The notes beneath the pieces were generated by a model. That model saw only the letters and a program-made list of their open reading frames with translations. It had not been told where the DNA came from and searched no databases. Positions 1 to 11,160 of a stretch of DNA of 64,000 nucleotides are shown piece after piece (within the stretch, counting starts at the first letter, position 1; the number at the start of each line of letters is the position of its first letter). This stretch comes from Brachynemurus nebulosus (Eukaryota; Arthropoda; Insecta; Neuroptera; Myrmeleontidae). The stretch lies in assembly GCA_035578155.1 (NCBI GenBank), contig JAPWDM010000024.1, positions 1,546,001 through 1,610,000 on the forward strand, given 5' to 3'. Made by a program: the position numbers and the translations under genes.

Positions 1-563
1 AATCGAAAAATTTATTCAGAAATATGTTTAGTTACCTTATATAATTGGTCGTAAATTATTAATTCCCCTCGTAAATTAGTATTTAATGAAATAAATTGAT
101 TTAAATATTAAGCCACTCCCATTCTCTATTTCAAAAGTGTTTTCAAAAATTAAATCTCAAATAAGCGGAAAACGCACTAGGTAAATTCCACACAGCTTAA
201 GTTTAGTTTATCTTCTAGATAAGTATGATTTCGCGCATACTCTTTCTCAACCTCGTATAACAAAAATCACACTTTTCAGGAAACACAAAAAACATATTAA
301 ATACTGTATTTTCATCACTATGAATTTAAGATTTATGTATGTTACACTCTTTGATGTTTGCTACCTATGTAGACATGAAGCAGACATTTAAATATTTTAA
401 ATTACAATCTATCGATGTTTTTAGTAAATACGAGTTTGCTGCCCACTTTTTTTTTCAATATACGAGTTTGTGAAATAAATCGATTTTTTTTTCTTTTTGC
501 ATATTCCGATAGTCTAACCAGTAACTTAAATTTTAAATGCGTTTTTCTCGAAATTACATTTTT
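1..563. other. AT-rich intergenic DNA, no gene seen
   Basis: No coding signal on either strand. Positions 231-261 are a perfect 31-bp inverted match to 2933-2963, and 275-293 is a direct repeat of 1437-1455. Short open frames here have no protein-like composition. Confidence 0.6.
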
Positions 564-1158
564 CAAAGGACAATGGGCAAAACTGCCCCCCAGCGCCCAC
601 TGGTGAGATATATATTTTCTAAAAGCCCCTTCCTAGTAGGTCACAAATATACCCATCTTAGGTATGGAGAACCTGGTCTTCAAAAGTTTTGACGTGCAGT
701 GGGTTTTGCATACTCCACGTGGCCATTTCTTAAGGAAACGATGTGTGTTGACCTGCAGCAGGCATTAGAGTCTCCTTCGGGAGGGTGCACTTCGAACTAC
801 CTTATTTCGGCAATCTACCAAGGAGTTTGTCAGAAATCGCCACCGGTAGGACTCCCAAACTTTTCTTCGGATTCTCCCAATGTACAGGTCTGAAGCCACT
901 CGGTACGTCTTCTGCTATAGGCCACGTGAAAAAACAAGGTTAGGCCACTTGCCAGGAAAGTGGTTTTACACAGTGATGGGACGGCCCACATGCAGACTTT
1001 TTGTGAATTTGACGCCCTATAAGTTTTGAAGGCCAGGTTCTCCATGAACGTGCCCATTGGCAAAGTTGGGCTACTTGACCAGGGCTATCGATCGACACCG
1101 GTCTCAATCTTGGGCGCTAGGGGGCAGCTCCCCATATAGTTTTGCCCATTGTCCTTTG
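564..1158. mobile_element. Foldback-type MITE, about 595 bp
   Basis: The ends are inverted copies: the left starts CAAAGGACAATGGGCAAAAC and the right end is its reverse complement, followed on both sides by a GCCCCCNAGCGCCCA block (the right side has about 12 extra bases in between). A second inverted pair lies further in, around ATGGAGAACCTG at 665 and its complement near 1045. No transposase is present, so this is non-autonomous. I see no clear target duplication and cannot assign a superfamily. Confidence 0.75.
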
Positions 1159-2164
1159 CTACGATTAAACTCGAAGACAAATCATCCGATCTATTTGATC
1201 CTTACTGCAACTTCTTTTATATATTGTTGTATAATTAAATTGTTTCTAGTAAATACGGGGTTACAATCCACTTTTTTTATATAGAATTATAAGGATAGGA
1301 AATTATGCTTAGAGATTATAATTGTCAAATAAAAAATACAAAGTGGTAACTATAAATCATTAAATAATATTTATTTTATTTCAGTATATTTGAGTCGATG
1401 AGTCTCAAAACCATCTAATTAACATAAATAAAAATGTTCAGGAAACACAAAAAACTGTTTTCTCACTTATAATAATGATTTTGATGTGGTTTTTACCTTT
1501 AAATTTTTAGGAAAAACCATAGTTTTTATAAATAAATAATAACAACGATACCACTCATCAATAATTAGTAAATGACGATTAAAAATTATAATTAACTACT
1601 TTTTCAGCAGTTTGCTTTAATTAGATGGTTTTGAAACGGTTGATTTTGTAATTAGCTACTTTTGCAACAGTAACGTTAACAATTAGACACTTTTGCAGCA
1701 GTAACACTAACAATTAGACACTTAGGCAACAGTTTATTATTCTTTCAATAGGTTTTAAATAAAACAACATTCGTACAAATCTGTCTATTTACATCGTAGT
1801 GCAACATCTTTTTTATCATAACTTATGAAAACTAAGATATTTTCCTATAATTTAGTAGAATATTCTCCCATAAAACAAGTCTCTTTACTGTAATTTAACA
1901 GTAAAATTTAAATCAGAACTACGATGTTTCACACAATTTTATTCTGTACACATTCGCAACCTGTTATATTTGACGAAAAATCGCACCATATAATTGGTCA
2001 TTGAAAAAGAGGCCAAATGACATATCTTGACAAATGTTTTGGAATATTCTATTCGTCAACTAGCAAAAATATCCAAAAACAGACGTCACCATTATCGTCA
2101 ACTAGCAAAGATATCAGTAAAAGAGCGATATGGGTTCTGTCGCACACTACCGCGTGAAAAGTAT
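1159..2164. other. AT-rich intergenic DNA with a short tandem repeat
   Basis: No gene recognised. The only internal structure is the 31-bp tandem repeat described separately. Confidence 0.5.
1590..1732. repeat. Short tandem repeat, 31-bp unit
   Basis: Two complete units (1650-1680 and 1681-1711) begin AATTAG(C/A)(T/C)ACTTTTGC, followed by a partial third unit to 1732. A diverged partial unit lies upstream at 1590-1610. Confidence 0.7.
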
Positions 2165-2512
2165 GGGTACACCCTGACCCAGGAGTGTGCCCACTTTTGA
2201 CGCCGTACTGTACTTAATGTTGTGGTACACTGCCGTGTTAACCCCCCTGGGTTAAGGTGTCCGATCACTTTTTGAAGCGTACTGTACTTATTTTGTGGAC
2301 GTACAAATCTTGACATTTATCTCCAACACGCGCTCGCTTAAATAAGTACAGTACGCTTCAAAAAGTGATCGGACACCTTGCCCAGGGGGTGCTCACACTT
2401 TTGACATGGCAGTGTACCACAACATTAAGTACAGTGCGGCGTCAAAAGTGTGGGCTGCCTCTCCCCTGGGTGAGAGTGTTCGATCACTTTTTGAAGCGTA
2501 CTGTACTTATTT
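2165..2512. repeat. Imperfect palindromic element with a third repeated arm
   Basis: The left arm, about 2165-2293, is inverted at 2340-2480. The block GATCACTTTTTGAAGCGTAC occurs forward near 2263, reversed near 2352 and forward again near 2482. A second motif, TACTTAATGTTGTGGTACAC, occurs once on each strand. It looks like a MITE whose ends are built from repeated modules. No transposase or clear target duplication is visible. Confidence 0.65.
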
Positions 2513-3557
2513 ATATATAATATGTACTTGTTTATATAATAAATAATATTTACCAGCGCCTCAAATAAAAGTTTACCGACGCTCCCGATCTTCCGATTTT
2601 ACGTACTTCCCCTTAAATTTTCACCGACCACTACGTACCATTCGATTTGTGGTGTACAGCATCTGCGAACTCTAGTGTCAAATAGTTGTATCTTGGTCAA
2701 GTACGAGGGTATGCTGATAAAAATGTTACTATTTCAAAAAATAATTTTACACAAACGCGTATACCATATACCAGGTTTTGTCAGAAAACTAAATTAGGTT
2801 ATGATATACGAGTTTGAATTTTACTGGATTAAAATTTTTTCCATTAACTATTTTGTAATATTTCTTAGTGCATCATATGGGGGAGTCAATTATGTACATG
2901 TATGACTTTCTAACTCAAAACCGCCAAAAAACGTTATACGAGGTTGAGAAAGAGTATGCGCGATTTGTAATAATAATTTCGCCTTGTATCTTTTAGACAT
3001 TCAAAATATGAGTTTTACCAACAGCCAGTATTCTGTTATTATTGTAGAAATAGTTATACGAATAACTGTGACTCATGTCTAAGACAAGTTTGTAGAAAAT
3101 TATTCGTTTCGGGGCTTTAACGTGAATTTTTTATTTTATTAGAATGGCAATTTAATTTAAAGTACGTTTAAATTGGAAACTTTGTACAAATTTTAAGGGA
3201 TAATTCAACAGAATGGTTAATCGAATCCGGTTTCGGTGAATCTTTTCTTGGTTTTTCATTTATTTTTGTTTATTTATTTTAAATAAATACATAATTACAT
3301 TTTTTATTTAATAAATAATTAACTCATTAATGTCTCAAGTTCTTATATTACTCTATTATTCTTATGCCTTTATATACTTTATTTTTTAATAATTTTCATA
3401 ATGAAATATTAATATAATAATAAAATAAATTCAATAAGTAAATATAAACAAAATTTTCGTCAGTTATTTTTTAAGAAAGTTCGAAAAAAAGTAGGAAAAA
3501 TTAAGATTTTCTTCTTTTCAAGCAAAAGGGGTAGGGGCGGCATTTTTACGGTGCAAT
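2513..3557. other. AT-rich intergenic DNA, no gene seen
   Basis: No protein-like open frame. The one notable item is 2933-2963, the inverted partner of 231-261. Confidence 0.5.
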
Positions 3558-3764
3558 TCATCCCATTTGTCCCGCTTTCTCTCGATGAAAATCTACTTCT
3601 ATAATTTGCCTGTTATTCAGCGATTCCACAATGCAATTATAAAATTCTTCCTCCACAGCAATCGATGAAGATGAAATTTCCGATGGAGGATCTTGTAATA
3701 AATACCCATTTATTTCTAACAACCACGGAGGTGGGGTGGAGATGGCATACAGTTTATGTGAATA
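3558..3764 (-). pseudogene. Unrecognised coding fragment, 68 codons to a stop
   Basis: Minus strand, open from just after an in-frame TAA (3765-3767) to TGA at 3558-3560. The translation is protein-like despite the AT-rich setting: a proline-rich start (ISTPPPWLLEINGYLL), a serine/acidic stretch (SSSSIAVEEE), then FYNCIVESLNNRQIIEVDFH and a basic end. There is no usable ATG at the start and no AG acceptor between the upstream stop and the coding-like part, so it is more likely a broken or retro-copied fragment than a functional exon. I do not recognise the family. Confidence 0.35.
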
Positions 3765-4014
3765 TTACAGAAATGAAGCCTACACACATATTCACACACA
3801 TTAACACACATGTAAAATAAAACGAGATGCAGATATTTTGTCAATGCAAACAACATACACACTACTAAAAAATTCGTCAAGTGCGTGTTTGACACGCACT
3901 AAGTAATGTCCCTCACCATCAGTGGTCATAACTAAAACTTCTTAAAATATAACAGTCCGGACACATACGTTCACGATGTGACACATACGAACACGATCGT
4001 TGTGAAATCAAAAA

Positions 4015-4160
4015 ATGGGTTATACTTTAGGAATAAAATTTATTTATTAGGAAAAATATTTTATCCACCTTCACATCCCGTTATAAAAAATTCCTAGAAA
4101 CAACTGATTGTACGGAACACTGTTAGCACAAGTACAACTTGCACTTGACGACTTGTTTTT
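4015..4160. repeat. Dispersed repeat, inverted copy at 37165-37310
   Basis: Clearly similar by eye to the reverse complement of 37165-37310, including the shared blocks AGTACAACTTGCACTTGACG and AGGAATAAAATTTATT. It ends a few bases before the piggyBac remnant that follows. Confidence 0.6.
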
Positions 4161-4167
4161 ATTAAAG

Positions 4168-5130
4168 TTAACCCTAGAACGACAAACTGGGGTAGAAATC
4201 TACCCCAGGTAAACTTTAAACTACGTTTTTAAATTAGTCAGTAACATTATCGACTGAACACCTATACCATAATTTAGTTCAAGGTTCTAACAGTAGAGTG
4301 AGGTCGGGAAACCCTGCGGTTTCTTGTCTACTGTGACGAAGGGAAAACGTGAAGCTAGTATGGGGTTGATATGTACCCCAGTTTGTAGTTTACGTCAGTG
4401 TTTTGTTTAGGTAAGTTATTTTTATTTTTTTTGCTAAAATAATTTGGATTCACTTATAATGACTTTATTTTGCAACAAAACATTAGATATAGCCAGCCCG
4501 ATGCTGCTTGTGTCCTCGAGGAAGACCGCAAAACGCGAATATATTGCACGAAGTGCAAGCGACCGACCTGCGAGAATCATGGAAATATATATTGCAGCGA
4601 TTGTAGTGGCTTTGAATAAGTTAAATTCTCCTTTTTTTACATTTTGTATGAAAAAAAATGAAATATATTCTTAAAAACTAAAATTTCATGCATTTTTGTT
4701 TGATTTTTCCGCATATCAAATTCCCAATTTTTTTAATTTTCAAAATCCAAAATAAATCGACTTTTTTGGCAAAACATCATGATGTCATTTGTATGCTTGA
4801 AGTCCCTTGTGTCCTCTTTAAAATACCGTCTGAAATTTGAAAATCGGTTCATTAGAAAAATAGTTATCAATTTTTGTTTATTAAATGACAATTTGAGCGT
4901 TTTTGAACACTTTTAGCTATTTAAATAGATTTTTCACCGACTAAGCTTTGATTAAATTGAATTTACTCTTCACCATTCTCTTCAGCATGAAAAAACGAAC
5001 AAATTCGCGTTCTTATAAGTGAAATTGCTGCTATCAGATCGATTTTACGACCAAAAATTCCGTGGGGTAAATATATACCCCAGTTTGTAGTTTAAGAGTA
5101 GAAAAAATAAGTTTGTCGTTCTAGGGTTAA
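4168..5130 (+). mobile_element. piggyBac-family remnant with TTAA target duplication
   Basis: The termini are TTAA-CCCTAGAACGACAAACT on the left (TTAA at 4168-4171) and its inverted copy on the right, ending CTAGGG-TTAA (5127-5130). A TTAA duplication followed by CCCTAGAA is diagnostic of the piggyBac superfamily. The direct sub-repeat ACCCCAGTTTGTAGTTT occurs near 4378 and 5078. At under 1 kb it cannot hold a full transposase of about 600 residues. It keeps only a C-terminal coding remnant (see 4443-4619), so it is an internally deleted, non-autonomous derivative. Confidence 0.85.
4443..4619 (+). pseudogene. piggyBac transposase C-terminal Cys-rich finger, remnant
   Basis: Reading from 4443 gives about 58 codons ending in TAA at 4617-4619. 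The last 39 contain C-x2-C-x4-C-x2-H and then C-x2-C (TRIYCTKCKRPTCENHGNIY, then CSDCSGFE). This is the spacing of the cysteine-rich domain at the extreme C-terminus of piggyBac transposases, which binds the element ends. An in-frame TAA at 4440-4442 precedes it, and the DDD catalytic core is absent. A longer ATG-initiated frame at 4444-4674 overlaps it but has no cysteine pattern and is a shadow. Confidence 0.8.
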
Positions 5131-5982
5131 TTATGTATATAATAAAAATTAGAAATAAATAAAGGTTTAAAAAATATTAACTACGATTTTTTTTATTAGA
5201 AACACAAAATTACAAAGACAACGTATTTATTATATCACAAAAGTTATTTCTAATGAGTTTATCGTAACTGGAAGATTTTCTTGATGTAGATTTTATGGTT
5301 CCAAGGTAGATAAATGAAACACAGGGAATATTTTAAAAAAAAAAATATAATATTCTCTTGTAGGTTAAACACGAAAGCACATGTATTTTATTAATTTTGT
5401 TTTCTTTTGGTTTAAGTAATGATAATATTTTATTTATAGGTTTTCCTTTTGTTTTTATAATTTCAAATATATTGGTTGATTATTTTTTATATTATTTTAT
5501 TTTTAAATATTTTTTTTAATATCAATTTTTTGTTAATTTTCCAAAACAGTTTCTAACTTAACTCATTATCAATCCGCCATTTCAAACTTTTTTTTTACTC
5601 TCTCTCTCCTCTCATCACTCCTTTTTCTGTTCGTCATTACTATTCACTACTTACTCGGGGTTTGCGTCCCCAATACCAGTTACTTTGAACAATACCAGTT
5701 ACTTTGAAATACTTATATACATCGCTAGATAGCAGTACTGTTACAAGTCTTAATCGTTTAATCGAACTATAGAGTTCACAGGTACATGAAATACATACAA
5801 TACACAAGCAATACCTCTTGCGTTTATTCAATATGGATGTAAAACTCAATAATTATTCATTCTACACAATCCAATCTTATTATGTACCGAACTTACACGA
5901 AGTTGGTTCGGTACATAAAAAGTGACAGTAGGGACACCAGTGCTTGGCTTCAGATCATCTAACAAAATGACTAGTCCAGATC
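5131..5982. other. AT-rich DNA with a 19-bp tandem duplication and a hairpin
   Basis: CAATACCAGTTACTTTGAA is perfectly duplicated at 5671-5689 and 5690-5708. A 12-bp perfect stem with a 13-nt loop lies at 5881-5917 (TATGTACCGAAC and its complement). No gene recognised. Confidence 0.55.
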
Positions 5983-6189
5983 TACAGTATAGTGGGATTA
6001 GCGATAGTTTGCGTCTCGGGTATACTCGACTTTTTAGCCCTTTCCCTTAAAATTTATTTATGCTCATGCGCAGTTAACTTTCAGCCGGCGCACACACTAT
6101 AAACATGGTAATACGCCAAAATATATAAGAAAGGGGTCAAAAACCGAGTATACTCGAGGCGCAAACTTTCGCTAATCCTACTATACCTA
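5983..6189. mobile_element. Palindromic Tc1/mariner-type MITE, about 200 bp
   Basis: Flanked by TA on both sides (5983-5984 and 6188-6189). The left end CAGTATAGTGGGATTAGCGA and the inverted right end GGTATAGTAGGATTAGCGA match, and the inverted repeat runs inward for about 45 bp (to TATACTCG). TA duplications with CAGT-like termini fit Tc1/mariner. There is no coding capacity. Confidence 0.75.
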
Positions 6190-6647
6190 AGCGCATTAGT
6201 TATTTCTGCTTTCAGTGAATCGTTAAATTGTGACGTTCCATGAACATTATCAGCACTCGTACTTGGTCCTTCCATTTTAATTATATATAAAAATCAATTC
6301 GGCAAAATAGCACCAAATAATTTTTATAAGTTATACTCACGAAAATTGAAGATCGAATGGCTACAAATACTTAAATTGGACCTTTTCTCGGTTGTATCTA
6401 ATACACCAAAGGACCCTAAATAAATAAATTTCTATTGTTTATTCTCATTGTTATGTAAATCTCTAGAGGTAGCAGGTAGAGGACCGGTACAGTTTAAAAA
6501 TTTATTTTTGTGGTAAATATCACAAATTACAAAATTTTCAATTGTAAAAACATTCGGCTGCTTTTAGTATACCCCAGGATTATAAATTAATAGATTTTCT
6601 TTGTCTGTTCTCGTTGTTATAAAAATACCTACAGATAGTAGATAGGA

Positions 6648-7410
6648 TGCATACTAGTTCGTACCGCGGTCAGATTTTAATCTTATCTTGAAAAAGTGTC
6701 GTAGGTTAGTTCGCTCCCGGGTTGCATACTAGTTCGCTCCCGCGGTCAGATTTTAATCTTATCTTGAAAAAGGGTCGTAGGTTAGTTCGCTCCCAACTTA
6801 TTATCTACTGACAGGTAAAATTAATTACCTAAATGACAGTGGGGATATTCCATATAGTAAGATGAAAAGCAAATATTCGCACATTGGTTATTATTTGTGG
6901 TCAATCAGTTGAAGATAAAACTAGTTTAATAACCAATCTGTAAATAATAGTTAACTGTAAATAATTATAAATATAATTTTCATAAGAACATTAAAACATT
7001 TAAATAAAGGCACAAAAAAGTGTATCTTAAGGCAGTTAATTTACGTAAGGAATTTGTAGAAGGAAAAATATCATTATTGAAACAAAATGTAATAAGTAGA
7101 TTCGGCTTTGTAAAATTTATGTCATATAAATTTACACCAAATTTATAATGTGTTTAATATTAAGTTATAAAACACAAACAAAAACATTCTTATTTTGCTG
7201 TTCAATTTGTGTAATTTCTCTTTCTTTGAGTTCTTAGAATGAACCTTAATCGCATTAGCATATAGTTACAGGAGTGAACTAGTATACGGTCTAGACGGGA
7301 GCGAACTAGTATACGGTCACGGGAGCGAACTAGTATAGGGTCACGGGAGCGAACTAGTACATATATGACCCTTCAGGGTTATCTGACCGCGGGAGCGAAC
7401 TAGTGTGCGC
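6648..7410. mobile_element. Non-autonomous element with repeated subterminal modules
   Basis: The left side carries two copies of a 75-bp tandem unit (6648-6722 and 6723-6794), each with TAGTTCGCTCCC-type motifs and GCGGTCAGATTTTAATCTTA. The right side carries five inverted copies of GGGAGCGAACTAGT (near 7271, 7298, 7321, 7345 and 7391). The outermost right module, read in reverse, repeats ACTAGTTCGCTCCCGCGGTC from the left end. Multiple subterminal motifs in opposite orientation resemble transposase-binding sites, but the superfamily is unknown and no transposase is present. Confidence 0.6.
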
Positions 7411-9315
7411 CGAGTAGATAGGCAGCAGGTAAAAGTTAAAAATACCTTTTTGACAAAATTTACCAAGGGGTCAAACTAGATTGTCTATGTCTCTGTTCCA
7501 CTTGTAATGAGTTTGTGACGTAAATATCCCCACTCTATTGGTGTAGATACACACTGTTTGCAGTGGTATTGGTTTAATGGTTGCGTCTGTGTGCGTATTT
7601 ACACATACTACTACACACACGTATTACCAGAGAGAGAAATGTGTGCTGTTCAACTAATAATGTCTAACAATGTAATATAATGCACTGTGTGTTCGGTGAC
7701 GGACAGCGACTGACTACATGACGTAAGCTGTGACAGGCCTACAAATGACTCCAAGCGAATTACACTTTTTTGATATTAGTTTGCTTCTAGTGTTCTATGT
7801 TTACAAAGTTGCAAAACTTTGGATATTAATAGTATAATTTAGTATCTAATTAAGGTTGTTGTGGCATGAGAGCTGACTAAAGAAAAAATAATAAAAATTT
7901 ACATACAGATTTTCAAAAAGGTATTTTATCATCCTATGAAAGAACAAAAAAATTTGGTCGCTGAGAGTCAAGAAAAAAATTACCAAATTTGAGTAAAAAT
8001 ATATGGGTGCTTATGGAGATATGTGAATTTTTTTTGTTTCGAATTTAAAAAAAAAAAATAGTTCTAATAAAGAGAATTAAATAAAAAACTGATTTGATAT
8101 AGTTTAACCAATAAAGAATCGATACTCAAAATTCAGTTGCGATCCGGTCGACTGAACTTTAGATTTTTTGATCTAAAGTATCGAAAACGTCTAAAGTAGT
8201 GATAACATTGGCAACACTGTTATATATTTGAAATCAAAATAATGTGAGAGGGACTACAGGTCTCGTTAAATCTACTTAACCTCATTTTATTTGTTTATAA
8301 AGCTTCTGAAAATAAAAATATAACTTTTTTGAAAGTATAAAACAGTGCACACTGATAACTGGTGCTAATAACAAAAAACAATACATATTTGAAATAAATT
8401 TTGTTTATTTTCCTCAGTTTAAATTATAATTGAATGAACTGAAAATCATCACACCTTTTTTCTATAAAAGTTCAATTGTTTTTTTCAAAATTTATTAACA
8501 ATATGCAGGTATATCAATTCATTACAGTAAATAAAAATACCTAATATTTAATGAAATTTTTGTGAAAACTTGAAACACTTACATACGTTTTTAAAAATCA
8601 CAGACACCAGAAAACAAACTAAAAATTATTCACTTTCAGAATTATAAACTTATTTTCATAACTTTCCATAAATATTTTATTATCACATAGACATAAAACA
8701 CTTAAATAAACTTAAATACAATAGTATTTTACATACATTCTGATGTTCTTATGTATTTTTATTTATTGAAAAGGTTAAAAACAATTTAAAATCCCCTATG
8801 CGTTTCAATGTTACTGACAAAATAGTGGTTGAGTTAGAAAACTAAAGAACAATGTTAATAGATGGCAGCACTTACTGGCCATTGTTTTACTTCAATGTTG
8901 CAATATTTTATACAAAGATATAATATTTAAATAATTGCGTAAAGAAAAAATTGCTTTCATCTAAAATGTTTATAAAAATATTTAATGACATTTTAAAATA
9001 CTTTAATGTTAAAATTATATCTCCATATATTAAAAATTAATAAATTTTCGCTTTGAAATTCCGTTGGATGCAGTTGTAAATACTTTCAAAAAGCAATGCT
9101 TTAATATAGGACTCAGTATCACCACATTTAAAAACCTAAACCTCATGCCATAATAACCTTAAAATTAACATAGTGATTGAAAAAATATTTTAACATACAT
9201 AATTAATATAATATTAATTAATATTTGAAATAAAAAATTATAAATTATCTTATTAAAATTATCAGATATTTCATTATGAAAATTATTAAAAAATAAAGTA
9301 ATATAAAAGCATATG
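7411..9315. other. AT-rich intergenic DNA, nothing recognised
   Basis: Long A/T runs and no protein-like frame. There is a minor hairpin CTTTAGA/TCTAAAG near 8157-8177. GTGGGGATATT near 6840 has an inverted near-match (AATATCCCCAC) near 7525, just outside the preceding element on each side. Confidence 0.5.
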
Positions 9316-9323
9316 CTTTAGAT

Positions 9324-10111
9324 CAGTGTTTTTCAACCTGTGGGTCGCGAAGCCTTTTTAAGAGGGTCGCAGTTACTTTAACAATAAAACCACTCTAGTT
9401 CAGTATATAATATTTAATAAAGAAAAGGTTAATTAAGGATTACATTAATGTGATGATTACTTTCGCTTGATAAAATTTCAAAGCAAATAACTTCGGCTTA
9501 TTTTCAATAACAGTACATCCGAGTTTTAAATAATTGTCGTCATATAGACGTTTTTTCTTTGCTTTTGTATCATTACGCTCGTTGAAACTTAAAGTTGACG
9601 GTTGCGCATGTCTTTCCAGAAACTCATCCATTTTCAATAATTACAATGAGCACAGAATTTTGGATATTAGACAATAAAAGACAGTGAGCAACTACTAAAC
9701 AAATAACAATAGTCAACTCAATAAATTTAAACACAATTCAAAGCGAATTCACAATTAAAAGAATTCAAAAGTGTCATCCTTTGCTCGCCTTATGCTCCAC
9801 GCAGTGCTCATCACGTCGCGCTATGTCTCGCTCACACAAGTCACGCGTGCGTTCAGAACTACCAAAATCGTAAAATTAGATGTTGACATAAAAATATGTC
9901 TGTTTAAAGTTTGTTTGTTACGTATTTAATTGATACCCAATTCAAAATAATTAATAATGATGAATAGATCCGATATTTATAGCATAAAATAAAATAGAAG
10001 TTAGAAATAGCAGATGGTAGGGTTCGCGAAATATTTTTCTATACTAGGGGGATCGCGAAATATTTTTCCATACTAGGGGGGTCGCGCCATGAAAAAGGTT
10101 GAAAAACACTG
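9324..10111 (-). mobile_element. hAT-superfamily derivative with perfect 8-bp target duplication
   Basis: The termini are CAGTGTTTTTCAACC and its inverted copy, flanked by a perfect 8-bp duplication CTTTAGAT (9316-9323 and 10112-10119). Both are typical of hAT transposons. At 788 bp it is internally deleted and keeps only the first about 65 codons of a transposase on the minus strand. Near the right end, about 35 bp is duplicated in tandem (TCGCGAAATATTTTTC twice, 10024-10073). The insertion lies inside an RTE-like endonuclease reading frame. Confidence 0.9.
9440..9637 (-). pseudogene. hAT transposase N-terminus (ZBED/SCAND3-like), truncated
   Basis: 65 codons from ATG at 9637. The start MKMDEFLERH and the segment KKKRLYDDNYLKLGCTVIEN resemble the N-terminus of hAT transposases of the ZBED/SCAND3 type, where a lysine-rich stretch and a Y-x(4)-L-x-x-G pattern precede the BED zinc finger. 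Here the frame breaks at about the first finger cysteines and the RNase-H-like catalytic domain is missing. The 470 bp upstream, to the right terminus, presumably held its promoter. Attribution to the surrounding element is firm; the subfamily is inferred. Confidence 0.65.
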
Positions 10112-10943
10112 CTTTAGATAATATAAACTGGAGCATCATTGGGCTTGCCGAGATTAGAAAAAACTTTTTAAAAATAGAAGAAACGAAGAATGGTCATGTA
10201 TTTTGTCATTCAGCTTAATGGTTCTTATGGTGTCGGGTTCTTAGTAAATAAAATATATAAAAATTGTATCGAAAAATTTGTTGCAGTAAGCGAACGAATA
10301 GCTCTTTTAACTATAAGAACACATCGAACGAGGATACTTTTAATTCAAGTGCACATGGCTATTGCGGAATCGCCAAATGATGAAATAGAAATTGCTTATA
10401 AACAGTTAGAAGAAACTATTTTAGAAGAAAAAAAAAAGTTGATTTCTATTTAGTCATTGGTGACTTTAATAGCAGGGTGGGCAAATTACTCGCTGGTGAA
10501 GAAAATAGGGGTAAATATGGTTATGGAGAACGCAATGAAAGAGGTGCACACTTGGTTTCGCAGTTTGCCACAACTTAAAAATTGCTAATACGTTCTTTTT
10601 AAAGAAATTTTCACGAAGATGGACATGCAGCTCTCCCAATAATCAAAAATTCGAGTTGGACTACATACTGACAGACACTATGAAAGTAATTACAAATTTC
10701 GAAGTTTTAAACAGTTTTAAAGTTGATTCTGATCATAGACTTATAAGAGCAATATTAGTATTTACTATTTAGTAGCAAGCAACTTCGGAAAACTCAGTAT
10801 TCAGGCAAAAAACCGAAGAAAATAGTTGAAAACGATAACAAGTATGTAGAATGTTTGGAATCACAATTAGGAAGTATTTCAAAATTGAGTTTTGCAGAAA
10901 TGTTAGTTGATGAGTTCTATCAGGTTTTTATCAGGTTAATTAT
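10112..10943 (+). pseudogene. RTE-like non-LTR retrotransposon, endonuclease domain fragment
   Basis: Reading with frame changes gives an APE-type endonuclease: NWSIIGLAEIRK just right of the hAT element, then NGSYGVGFLVNK, a long open part (10190-10453), LVIGDFNSRVG with the catalytic GDFN motif, GKYGYGERNERGAHL, FELDYILTD, and VDSDHRLIRA with the SDH motif near 10728-10757. These motifs in this order are characteristic of RTE-clade elements. A linker to about 10943 (ending EMLVDEFYQVFIRL) follows, and then the sequence stops at a TTA tract where the Dong element begins. The reverse transcriptase is absent. The first codons lie left of the hAT insertion (to about 9297). Confidence 0.8.
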
Positions 10944-11160
10944 TATTATTATAGACTTTTACGCCAACCTGGCGCTCACTACTCAGTAGGACAGTACTGG
11001 GTAACATTCACCTATACCGGCATTATGCAAGGTATTAGGCTCTGTGGAAGGGTAATGTGCCAAACCAATCCGTAAAAGTACCGTAGTACATTCACGGATG
11101 GGTTTGTCACATCACTCCTTATACTGTTGTTATTGTTGCTTGAAACGAGGTGTTATGTGT

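Noticed and set aside
4444..4674. ATG-initiated 76-codon frame
   Set aside because: Overlaps the piggyBac Cys-rich C-terminus in another register; only the latter has a recognisable pattern.
4015..5130. Use of 37165-37310 as an empty site for the piggyBac remnant
   Set aside because: The similarity ends about 8 bp before the TTAA and does not resume on the other side, so it is only a dispersed repeat.
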